Source: an uncultured beta proteobacterium
GTDB lineage: Bacteria > Pseudomonadota > Gammaproteobacteria > Burkholderiales > Burkholderiaceae
Assembly (NCBI GenBank): GCA_903930665.1
Contig: CAIYZI010000355.1
Location: 1-5,067, forward strand
Direction of reading: 5' to 3'
Length of the DNA stretch: 5,067 nucleotides
Shown: positions 1 through 5,067 of the stretch, piece by piece
How positions within the stretch are numbered: the first letter of the stretch is position 1
How the letters are laid out: every line of letters begins with the position of its first letter
Notes under the pieces: model-generated
What the model saw: only the letters and a program-made list of their open reading frames with translations
What the model was told of the DNA's origin: nothing
Database searches by the model: none
Position numbers and translations under genes: made by a program

Positions 1-855
1 TGATAGACCTTTTTCAGAGCGAAACTGCACTACGCGCTGATATTCACCACTACGATTATCGTGTCGAGTAACCAATCTCAGGTTGCGCTTACAAATCCTT
101 TTGAAAATGGCTAATAGCTGCGCTATCGAGGTAGAAACCTCTGATGCAATGATCCTAAGGTGGATTCCTGGCTTCGCTTCTAATTGCGATACCGCATGCA
201 CAATCATTTTAGCTGCCGAGTCAGCATCAATATAATCGCGCATTGTTTCTAGTGGCACATAAATATGAACGGCTTGATTTAATAAAATTCGTCGTGCTAT
301 TTCCGTTAATAAACCCTGTTGTTTCTCTGCATTTTGTTTTACTCCATACAAAGTTGTAATCCTGCAGCATAAAACCGTAACCCCCAGATTTACTTGATGT
401 AGCCTTTGCACAATGGATTCTTGTAGTAATTTATTCCTGCCGTAAGCATTGATTGGGGCCACAGAAGTGTATTTATCAACCACCCCTTCTCTGATTCCCG
501 CATAAATTGCCCCAGCCGAACTTGAAAATATAAAAGTACCAGCCTTGAGATTAAGATATTGCTTGCTTAGCAGGACTGTAATGAATGCGTCTAAGATGCT
601 TGTTTCTTGTTGCAAGGCTTCTTCGGAGCTATGCATGGTACCCACGCCAGCTGCCCAATAGATTTGCCAAGGATCATGACCTGCTTGATTAGAAAAAGCG
701 ATCACTGCTTTTTCTAACTCCTCGTAAACCAAATCTGTATTACCCCATGTGAATCTGAATTCAGGGTTAAATAAGGTGGATTGCGTTTTGGATAACTCTG
801 AGGCTAGGGCGCCTCCTAATAAACCCCCGCTACCAATAACCCATACCAAGGTCAT
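1..855 (-). CDS. Extended SDR / NAD-dependent sugar epimerase or reductase (3' end outside window)
   Basis: The reading frame opens with ATG at 855 and runs 285 codons without a stop to the window edge. Extended SDR enzymes usually have about 300-330 residues, so only a short C-terminal piece should be missing. The N-terminus has the Rossmann nucleotide-binding motif GxxGxxG (G8, G11, G14) after a hydrophobic strand. Further on are an active-site Ser region (FSSSAG, residues 110-115) and the catalytic YxxxK (Y138, K142). A later RDYIDADSAAK segment matches the RDY-hVDDhA region of NAD-dependent epimerase/dehydratases. The protein should be cytosolic and act on a nucleotide-activated or lipid-linked sugar; substrate and reaction (epimerase, reductase or dehydratase) cannot be read from sequence. 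Its ATG overlaps the TGA of the upstream glycosyltransferase gene (ATGA at 855-852). No clear Shine-Dalgarno precedes it, so translation is probably coupled. The family assignment is secure; the specific role is not. Confidence 0.9.
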   Translation of the reverse strand, partial: MTLVWVIGSGGLLGGALASELSKTQSTLFNPEFRFTWGNTDLVYEELEKAVIAFSNQAGHDPWQIYWAAGVGTMHSSEEALQQETSILDAFITVLLSKQYLNLKAGTFIFSSSAGAIYAGIREGVVDKYTSVAPINAYGRNKLLQESIVQRLHQVNLGVTVLCCRITTLYGVKQNAEKQQGLLTEIARRILLNQAVHIYVPLETMRDYIDADSAAKMIVHAVSQLEAKPGIHLRIIASEVSTSIAQLLAIFKRICKRNLRLVTRHDNRSGEYQRVVQFRSEKGLS

Positions 856-1844
856 AGTTGTTTAGGCGGTCTTGTAGGTGTTGAGGTGACAACGTAAAGC
901 GGCTTCCCCATCACAATTCCCATGGTTAATGCCAGATATTCTGCTACTACTCCAAGGGATACCATAATCAAGCCAGAGAAAAAGGAAATAATGATTAGCA
1001 AAGAAGTCCATCCTTGAATGGGGGTTTGCTCAATAAATTTTGAGTAAAAAGCATAAGCGAAGAAAAATAAGGCAAGAAAAAATGAGGCCCCTCCAGAGAT
1101 GGTAATCAGTCTTAGGGGGCGAGTTCCAGAGCTTAGTACCATTCTCCAGAAATGATTGAGCAACATTCCAAATGAATAGCTTGATGGGCGAGCTTCGCCC
1201 CTGAGCATCATGGGGGAGTAACCAATGCGATTGGCGACCCAAAATAATGCGACATCTAGGTAAACCCCATTGCCACAATATGCAGCGATGATTCTTGCAA
1301 TCTCGCCATTGATTAGGCGAAAACTATTAAAGACCCCAGCTTGATATTGCGAGCCCAAAAACTGTAAAGCAAGCTTCTTGGCTAATTTGCTACAAGAATT
1401 TCTCAGTCTTCCATGGGGTGGCGGGTTTAAAGGTTGTGCGTACACAATTTGATAGCCGCCATCCAATGCTACATCTAGCATTTTTCCAATTTCAGCGGGA
1501 TTTTGTTGTCCATCTTCATCTATGGTCACTACCCAATTACTGGAGGAGCTTGCCATACCCGAAAGCGTTGCTGCATGTTGTCCAAAATTACGAGATAACC
1601 AGACTGGTTTAACAAATGCGTACTTACGAGCAAGATCCTCTAGCACTAGATCTGAACGATCGGGGCCGCTATCGTGCACCAACAATACTTCTTTGATTGC
1701 GTAGGGAACGCCCGCAGGGGTTGTGCAAGAGTCCCCTGCAAAAAAAGATAATTCTTTGATTAATGAAGGAAGGCTCTTTTCTCCCCTATAGACAGGTATG
1801 ACAACGGATACGGACAAGCTGACTGGAGAAATTAATGCGTTCAT
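852..1844 (-). CDS. GtrB-like family 2 glycosyltransferase with two C-terminal membrane helices
   Basis: This 330-residue protein has the layout of GtrB/ArnC/DPM1-type polyprenyl-phosphate glycosyltransferases: a GT-A domain (about residues 12-240) followed by two membrane helices (about 244-266 and 281-306). Visible motifs are the first strand VSVVIPVY (12-19), SRNFGQHAATLSGM (84-97), the metal/nucleotide-binding DEDGQQNP (109-116), an FNSFRL segment (172-177), and an Arg-rich juxtamembrane stretch RPSSYSFG (219-226) typical of the group. By family knowledge it moves a sugar from a nucleotide donor to undecaprenyl phosphate on the cytosolic face. One oddity is HDSGPD at 57-62, where the family more often has DDxSPD. 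The ATG at 1844 overlaps the upstream TGA (ATGA, 1844-1841), and AAAGG lies about 8 bases before it as a plausible ribosome site. The partners are probably the GT-C protein upstream and the SDR downstream. The donor sugar is unknown. Confidence 0.9.
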   Translation of the reverse strand: MNALISPVSLSVSVVIPVYRGEKSLPSLIKELSFFAGDSCTTPAGVPYAIKEVLLVHDSGPDRSDLVLEDLARKYAFVKPVWLSRNFGQHAATLSGMASSSSNWVVTIDEDGQQNPAEIGKMLDVALDGGYQIVYAQPLNPPPHGRLRNSCSKLAKKLALQFLGSQYQAGVFNSFRLINGEIARIIAAYCGNGVYLDVALFWVANRIGYSPMMLRGEARPSSYSFGMLLNHFWRMVLSSGTRPLRLITISGGASFFLALFFFAYAFYSKFIEQTPIQGWTSLLIIISFFSGLIMVSLGVVAEYLALTMGIVMGKPLYVVTSTPTRPPKQL

Positions 1845-3109
1845 GGATTTGCCTTTGTATCTGTCGATAAGCGAGGATTTTTAGTGGGATGGTAATAACC
1901 CATTGCAGTAGCACGATTTAATGATGTAGCAGCCCAATCTTCATAGGGGTGCTGAAGAACGCCACTTTCTAAATCTTCATATCTAGCGGCAATATTTTCT
2001 TGTCCGTGAGCATACCAATAAACAAAAATTACAAGAGATAAAAATAGGCCAGCATTCACCACGCGCAATCTCGTTTTTAAAGATGTGGCGCTTAATAAGC
2101 ATGAAAAATAAACAATGGCCGTAAATAATAAAGAGTAGGTGGTATAGCGGCTACCTTGCCCTGTTCTAATGCCGATAGCCCCTCTCGTGATGGCATTTGT
2201 AATAGCTGTGACAAAAAGATAAATGGTGAGCCAAAATAAGAACGGATATTTCGTAAGCAAAAATTTCCATTTTGAGATCACTACAGCAGTGAAAACAAAT
2301 CCAAGGGCAATCGAAAATTTATAAGTATTGCCAATCCCTCCCAAAAAACCAAAGGCATAGGTTGTTAAATAGAGCGGGGACTTTAATGCCAGCAAGACAT
2401 CTGGATGGGTTGCTGGCTGAATATATCCCAAGAGCGGGAAATAAATCAGAAAAACAATGCCTACTGTTGCGATACTGAATAGTAAATTTCGCCATTCTTT
2501 TTGTAACAAGTAGTACAGAAAAATGACTGGCACTAGGCAAATACCACCGCCCGCTGTAAAGAGGGCGCAGATGAAAAAAGTTAGGGTAAGCCAAAGACTG
2601 TTTGACACCAAAAACCAGATCGCTAAAACACAAAAGAAAACCTGAAAATAGTGCTGAACTGCAGCCATACCCATTGTCATTAATTCGTAATGTGAAAGGC
2701 ACATCATTCCAATGAGGATTGGAGAAAATTCTACAAAACTTATTTGGTTTTTCTTGGAAAATTTCCAAAGGAGATAGACCAATAAAAACCAGCCCACATT
2801 ACCAATCCAAATCATCCAAATAAAACTAAATCTCCCGGTGGTAGAAACCATTAAGAGACTGACTAGGTGATCTAAAAATATGCGATGTTCATTATTTTGG
2901 GAGAATAAAAAAAGAAAATTCTGAGGGAAGTGTAGATTGGGATACTCGTTCAAAAAACCAAAAATGGCATCGAAATCATCCCTATAAGGCATTCCACTTG
3001 AGTAGCGATTGATGATGTAGAGATGGATAGCTGTCGCTAGCAGCGATAAACCCAGAGCAGTCCAGAAATAAAAAGAGTGGGGGCGATTGCGTATTTGGGT
3101 GTCTTTCAT
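1841..3109 (-). CDS. Polytopic membrane protein, probable GT-C-type (GtrC-like) glycosyltransferase
   Basis: This is a 422-residue, very hydrophobic protein with roughly 9-11 membrane segments between residues 14 and 367 and a short soluble tail. After the first helix (about 14-33) an outward loop carries RDDFD (43-47) and NEHR (73-76). Paired acidic residues in the first periplasmic loop are the usual catalytic signature of GT-C enzymes, which use polyprenyl-phosphate sugars. A later ITRGAIG...GSRYTTYS segment (307-326) also resembles a conserved region in uncharacterised bacterial membrane proteins of this kind. With the GtrB-like gene directly after it (4-base overlap), a role as the periplasmic transferase that attaches the lipid-carried sugar to a glycan is likely but inferred. 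The ATG at 3109 is the earliest possible start: an in-frame TAG lies 12 bases upstream and no start codon comes between. No Shine-Dalgarno is visible before it. A polymerase or unrelated membrane function cannot be excluded. Confidence 0.8.
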   Translation of the reverse strand: MKDTQIRNRPHSFYFWTALGLSLLATAIHLYIINRYSSGMPYRDDFDAIFGFLNEYPNLHFPQNFLFLFSQNNEHRIFLDHLVSLLMVSTTGRFSFIWMIWIGNVGWFLLVYLLWKFSKKNQISFVEFSPILIGMMCLSHYELMTMGMAAVQHYFQVFFCVLAIWFLVSNSLWLTLTFFICALFTAGGGICLVPVIFLYYLLQKEWRNLLFSIATVGIVFLIYFPLLGYIQPATHPDVLLALKSPLYLTTYAFGFLGGIGNTYKFSIALGFVFTAVVISKWKFLLTKYPFLFWLTIYLFVTAITNAITRGAIGIRTGQGSRYTTYSLLFTAIVYFSCLLSATSLKTRLRVVNAGLFLSLVIFVYWYAHGQENIAARYEDLESGVLQHPYEDWAATSLNRATAMGYYHPTKNPRLSTDTKANP

Positions 3110-3115
3110 TACGCT

Positions 3116-3144
3116 ATTCTAAAGATCATTGACACTTCTATTAA
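3116..3144 (-). promoter_or_regulatory. Candidate minus-strand promoter for the GT-C / GtrB / SDR operon
   Basis: On the minus strand, TTAATA (3144-3139, 4 of 6 matches to TTGACA) is followed after 17 bp by TAGAAT (3121-3116, 5 of 6 matches to TATAAT). Transcription from it would begin close to 3109, the first base of the GT-C start codon. That would give an almost leaderless mRNA and fits the absence of a Shine-Dalgarno sequence. The assignment rests on hexamer matching in an AT-rich stretch and is tentative. Confidence 0.35.
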
Positions 3145-3256
3145 ATTTACAACTGCATTTTTAGTAGTTTGGGTTTTTAAAAGGCAGATTTTCCTTGGGG
3201 GGATTGAGTGCCTGCTAAACGGCATTGGCGCTCTTGCGCTCTGATTTATTTTGAAT

Positions 3257-3285
3257 ATGACGGTTTTGTGACGGATTCATGACTA
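3257..3285 (-). promoter_or_regulatory. Candidate Pho box-like operator: three half-sites at 11-bp spacing
   Basis: On the plus strand TGAC occurs at 3258, 3269 and 3280, exactly 11 bp apart, and the first two copies extend to TGACGG. The minus-strand reading of 3274-3257 is CCGTCACAAAACCGTCAT, which agrees with the enterobacterial Pho box CTGTCATAAAACTGTCAT at 15 of 18 positions. The third half-site (minus strand TAGTCAT, 3285-3279) keeps the phase. Direct repeats of 11 bp are how OmpR/PhoB-family response regulators bind side by side on one DNA face. Which operon it controls is unclear: the box orientation points to the minus-strand genes, while the nearest good -10 is the plus-strand TATAAT. 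The regulator's identity is inferred. Confidence 0.5.
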
Positions 3286-3310
3286 TTTACCCCCCCCATT
3301 TAGTTATAAT
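3279..3310 (+). promoter_or_regulatory. Candidate plus-strand promoter with perfect -10 and poor -35
   Basis: TATAAT lies at 3305-3310. The best -35-like hexamer is ATGACT at 3279-3284 (4 of 6 matches to TTGACA), leaving a 20-bp spacer, longer than the usual 16-18. An eight-C run occupies part of that spacer. The -35 candidate overlaps the third TGAC half-site, an arrangement seen at activator-dependent promoters. Transcription would start near 3317, about 75 bases ahead of the glycosyltransferase GTG at 3393. Confidence 0.5.
3290..3297 (+). repeat. C8 homopolymer tract inside the promoter spacer
   Basis: Eight consecutive C residues (one closing TTTAC, then seven more) stand out in an AT-rich spacer between the half-sites and the -10. 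Runs like this can change length by polymerase slippage, and here each change would alter the distance between the -35/operator region and TATAAT. Confidence 0.9.
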
Positions 3311-3349
3311 ATTCATATATTTAGTAATTTTCATCAACTGGGAATCATT

Positions 3350-3400
3350 TTGCCTTTTCAATACCTACAACAATTTGCTAGAAAAAACATAAGTGGCTGA
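3350..3400 (+). CDS. Possible 16-codon leader ORF overlapping the glycosyltransferase start
   Basis: TTG at 3350 starts a frame encoding MPFQYLQQFARKNISG (TTG read as Met) and ends with TGA at 3398-3400. GGGA at 3340-3343 lies six bases before it, a moderate ribosome site and better than anything before the GTG at 3393. The ORF overlaps the first 8 bases of the downstream gene, so ribosomes ending here could restart at 3393. Its shortness and TTG start mean it may be chance. Confidence 0.2.
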   Translation: MPFQYLQQFARKNISG

Positions 3401-4388
3401 TTTTTTTATTGATGAAAATTCCTCTTTAGAAGCCTCCTCGGTGGTGCCTATTACAGCTACTACCTCCTCTCCCTTGGTTGCTATATTACTTTGTACCTAT
3501 AATGGTGCACGTTTTTTACGCACACAACTCGAATCCATCGAATTACAAACCCATAAAAATTGGTTTGTGGTCGCCAGCGATGATGGCTCAACTGATCAAA
3601 CCTTAGAAATTTTGCAGGAATGCCAGGCCAAATGGCCTGCTGGGAAGCTCATTATTCGCAGCGGCCCCCAAAAAGGGTTTTGCCAAAACTTTCTATCTTT
3701 AGCATGTGATCCCAATATACTGGCGCATTTTTATGCTTTTTGCGATCAAGATGATGTGTGGTTACCAACCAAGCTAGCTGTTGCCCTAAAAAACATTACT
3801 GAAAATCAAGAAGCTAACGAGCCTTATGTCTATAGTGGGCGCACCACCTACGTCGATGAAAAACTACGAAAAGTAGGAATCTCCCCATTATTTTCGTTTC
3901 CACGAACCTTCCGAAATGCATTGATTCAAAGCATTGCCGGTGGAAATACCATGGTCTTTAATCCAAAGACAAAAGAGTTTTTAGAAAAAGCGGGCCCCGT
4001 AAATCACCCCTCTCATGACTGGTGGCTCTATCAATTGGTGACTGGGATGGGCGGAGTAGTTTTTTATGACCCAGAACCACAAGTGCTTTATCGTCAGCAT
4101 AAGGATGCACTAGTCGGCGGGAATAATTCACTCCTTGCAAGGATGGAGCGCATTTCAATGGTGCTGAAGGGGCAATTCAAAAAATGGAGCGATATGAATA
4201 TTGAAGCTTTATGCTCTATCAAGCCATTGCTAAATCATGGAAGCAAAGAGACTCTTGAGCTCTTTAAAAAAATGCGGGATGCACGATTTAAAGATCGCCT
4301 TCGGTTGATGGAGGTGGCAGGACTTTATCGTCAAACTTGGCGCGGAACAATTAGTCTTGTAGTGGCAGCCTTAATTAAGAGAATCTAG
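3393..4388 (+). CDS. Family 2 glycosyltransferase, rhamnosyltransferase-like
   Basis: This 331-residue cytosolic GT-A enzyme has the first strand VAILLCTYNG (29-38), SDDGSTD (62-68) for nucleotide binding, the metal-binding CDQDDVW (117-123), GGNTMVFN (183-190), the acceptor/catalytic-region HDWW (208-211), and YRQHKDALVGGN (233-244). The DQDDVW, HDWW and YRQHxxNxxG-like motifs are typical of rhamnosyltransferase-type members that build O-antigen or capsule chains on undecaprenyl diphosphate; the actual donor sugar is not provable here. Residues 1-27 are a Ser/Thr-rich, probably unstructured extension before the fold. GTG at 3393 is the earliest start because an in-frame TAA sits directly before it (3390-3392). 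It has almost no Shine-Dalgarno, so a later start (GTG at 3441 or 3444) is possible. Neither later codon has a better ribosome site. The stop overlaps the next gene's start by one base, implying one operon with the exporter. Confidence 0.92.
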   Translation: MADFFIDENSSLEASSVVPITATTSSPLVAILLCTYNGARFLRTQLESIELQTHKNWFVVASDDGSTDQTLEILQECQAKWPAGKLIIRSGPQKGFCQNFLSLACDPNILAHFYAFCDQDDVWLPTKLAVALKNITENQEANEPYVYSGRTTYVDEKLRKVGISPLFSFPRTFRNALIQSIAGGNTMVFNPKTKEFLEKAGPVNHPSHDWWLYQLVTGMGGVVFYDPEPQVLYRQHKDALVGGNNSLLARMERISMVLKGQFKKWSDMNIEALCSIKPLLNHGSKETLELFKKMRDARFKDRLRLMEVAGLYRQTWRGTISLVVAALIKRI

Positions 4389-5067
4389 TGCAAAATTTTT
4401 CCACTTCACCAATAGAGATGATCCATAGTTTTTGGAGGAATCGCGAATTAATAAATATATTAATAAAGCGTGAAGTATTGGGGCGTTATCGCGGCTCGGT
4501 AATTGGGATAGTATGGTCTTTTTTAAACCCTGTATTTATGTTGATAATCTACACTTTTGTCTTTAGTGTTATTTTCAAAGCTCGGTGGAGCGGAGGAAGT
4601 GACTCTAAAACAGAGTTCGCGCTTGTTCTTTTCTCAGGCTTGATAGTATTTAATCTATTTGCAGAGTGTTTTAATCGGGCTCCTGGACTGATTCTTGCAA
4701 ATCAAAATTATGTAAAAAAAGTAATATTTCCACTAGAAATATTGCCATGGGTAGTTATAGGCTCAGCTCTATTTCATATGATGGTAAGTCTAGGCGTTTG
4801 GCTTTTAGCCTACATTATCTTTTTCGGATTACCTCACCTCACCATATTATTTATCCCATTTATTTTTATCCCATTTATTCTATTTATTTCTGGAATTGTA
4901 TGGTGCATGGCATCCCTAGGTGTTTATTTTAGGGATTTATCGCAATTTATTGGAATTGCAACTTCGGTGTTGATGTTTATGTCTCCCATTTTTTACCCGC
5001 TGTCAGCAATTCCAGAGCAATACCGTTATTTATTTGAACTCAACCCGATAGGGCCAATTATTGAGCA
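4388..5067 (+). CDS. wzm: Polysaccharide ABC exporter permease, Wzm/TagG type (3' end outside window)
   Basis: GTG at 4388 begins a frame open to the window edge (226 codons); full-length family members have about 260-275 residues. It shows the ABC-2 permease hallmarks: an amphipathic N-terminus ending in KREVLGRYRGSVIG (27-40), a first helix from WSFLNPVFMLIIY, the conserved ANQNYVKKVIFPLEILP (104-120), LGVYFRDLSQF (177-187), and MSPIFYPLSAIPE...NPIGPIIE (198-226). By family knowledge, two copies pair with two Wzt/TagH ATPases to move lipid-linked O-antigen, capsule or teichoic-acid chains across the inner membrane. The ATPase gene is expected just downstream. GTG overlaps the preceding stop (TAGTG), with AAGAGA about six bases upstream as a weak ribosome site. 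ATG at 4418 is an alternative start. An in-frame 15-bp tandem duplication doubles FIPFI (155-164). Confidence 0.93.
   Translation, partial: MQNFSTSPIEMIHSFWRNRELINILIKREVLGRYRGSVIGIVWSFLNPVFMLIIYTFVFSVIFKARWSGGSDSKTEFALVLFSGLIVFNLFAECFNRAPGLILANQNYVKKVIFPLEILPWVVIGSALFHMMVSLGVWLLAYIIFFGLPHLTILFIPFIFIPFILFISGIVWCMASLGVYFRDLSQFIGIATSVLMFMSPIFYPLSAIPEQYRYLFELNPIGPIIE
4850..4879 (+). repeat. Perfect 15-bp tandem duplication inside the permease gene
   Basis: TTTATCCCATTTATT occurs twice with no gap (4850-4864 and 4865-4879). The unit is five codons long and in frame, doubling FIPFI in a membrane segment of the Wzm-like protein. A change of one unit would add or remove five residues without breaking the frame. 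Confidence 0.9.

Larger units (their letters stand above)
3110..3392. other. Divergent intergenic control region
   Basis: These 283 bp separate the divergently oriented operons and must hold the promoters of both unless they are read from outside. Seen here are a minus-strand promoter candidate adjoining the GT-C start, three TGAC half-sites at 11-bp spacing, an eight-C run, a perfect TATAAT for the plus strand and a possible short leader ORF. The part from about 3145 to 3255 holds a G6 run (3197-3202), a palindromic TTTTAAAA (3175-3182) and a GCGCTCTTGCGC element near 3228-3239. I see no clear function for these, and no convincing terminator. Confidence 0.75.

Noticed and set aside
1418..1704. 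Two overlapping plus-strand open frames of about 60 codons
   Set aside because: They are antisense to the GtrB-like gene's catalytic domain and show no motif; they are best taken as chance frames.
2319..2768. 149-codon open frame on the minus strand
   Set aside because: It lies wholly inside the GT-C gene in another frame, shows no domain, and its translation reads as a shifted version of that gene.
3182..3213. AGGCA...TGCCT inverted repeat as a terminator or riboswitch stem
   Set aside because: The stem is only 5 bp with a 22-base loop and no following T run on the useful side; it could easily be chance.
3228..3239. GCGCTCTTGCGC hairpin
   Set aside because: The stem is four bases of self-complementary GCGC; too short to call a terminator or operator.
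3382..3388. A-AAA-AAC slippery heptamer in frame within the small leader ORF, suggesting programmed -1 frameshifting into the glycosyltransferase
   Set aside because: A -1 shift leads to the wrong frame; the gene frame needs +1, and it has a TAA at 3390-3392 right before the GTG, so no fusion product would result.
4747..4932. 61-codon plus-strand open frame with repeated aromatic residues
   Set aside because: It is the permease gene read in another frame; the repeated pattern only reflects the 15-bp tandem duplication.

Overview
The window is a surface-polysaccharide (O-antigen or capsule) biosynthesis locus of a Gram-negative bacterium. Its fairly AT-rich composition, codon use and gene content suggest a Burkholderiaceae-like betaproteobacterium, and the style recalls freshwater Polynucleobacter. 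That assignment is an impression from reading the sequence, not the result of a search. No RNA gene, insertion sequence, CRISPR array or convincing terminator was seen.

Layout: two gene sets diverge from a 283-bp intergenic region (3110-3392). Leftward (minus strand) are three tightly coupled genes: a 422-residue polytopic membrane protein of GT-C glycosyltransferase type (3109-1841), a GtrB-like family 2 glycosyltransferase with two C-terminal membrane helices (1844-852), and an extended SDR / NAD-dependent sugar epimerase or reductase (855 to beyond position 1). Both junctions are 4-base ATGA overlaps. Rightward (plus strand) are a cytosolic rhamnosyltransferase-like family 2 glycosyltransferase (3393-4388) and, with a 1-base TAGTG overlap, a Wzm/TagG-type ABC-2 polysaccharide exporter permease (4388 to beyond 5067).

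Proposed division of labour (inference): the plus-strand glycosyltransferase helps build a glycan on undecaprenyl diphosphate in the cytosol, and the Wzm permease, with an ATPase probably encoded just downstream, exports it. The minus-strand set resembles a Gtr-type decoration system. The SDR would make or modify a sugar, the GtrB-like enzyme would load it onto undecaprenyl phosphate, and the GT-C protein would transfer it to the glycan on the periplasmic side. A GtrA-type flippase is not in the window.

The most unusual part is the intergenic region. It has three TGAC half-sites spaced exactly 11 bp apart. The first two form an 18-bp element that closely resembles a PhoB (Pho) box read on the minus strand. 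These sites sit next to an eight-C run that lies inside the spacer of a candidate plus-strand promoter with a perfect TATAAT. Together they suggest OmpR/PhoB-family control, possibly combined with slippage-mediated promoter variation. The plus-strand glycosyltransferase has a GTG start with almost no Shine-Dalgarno sequence and is overlapped by a possible 16-codon leader ORF. The permease gene carries a perfect in-frame 15-bp tandem duplication in a membrane segment.
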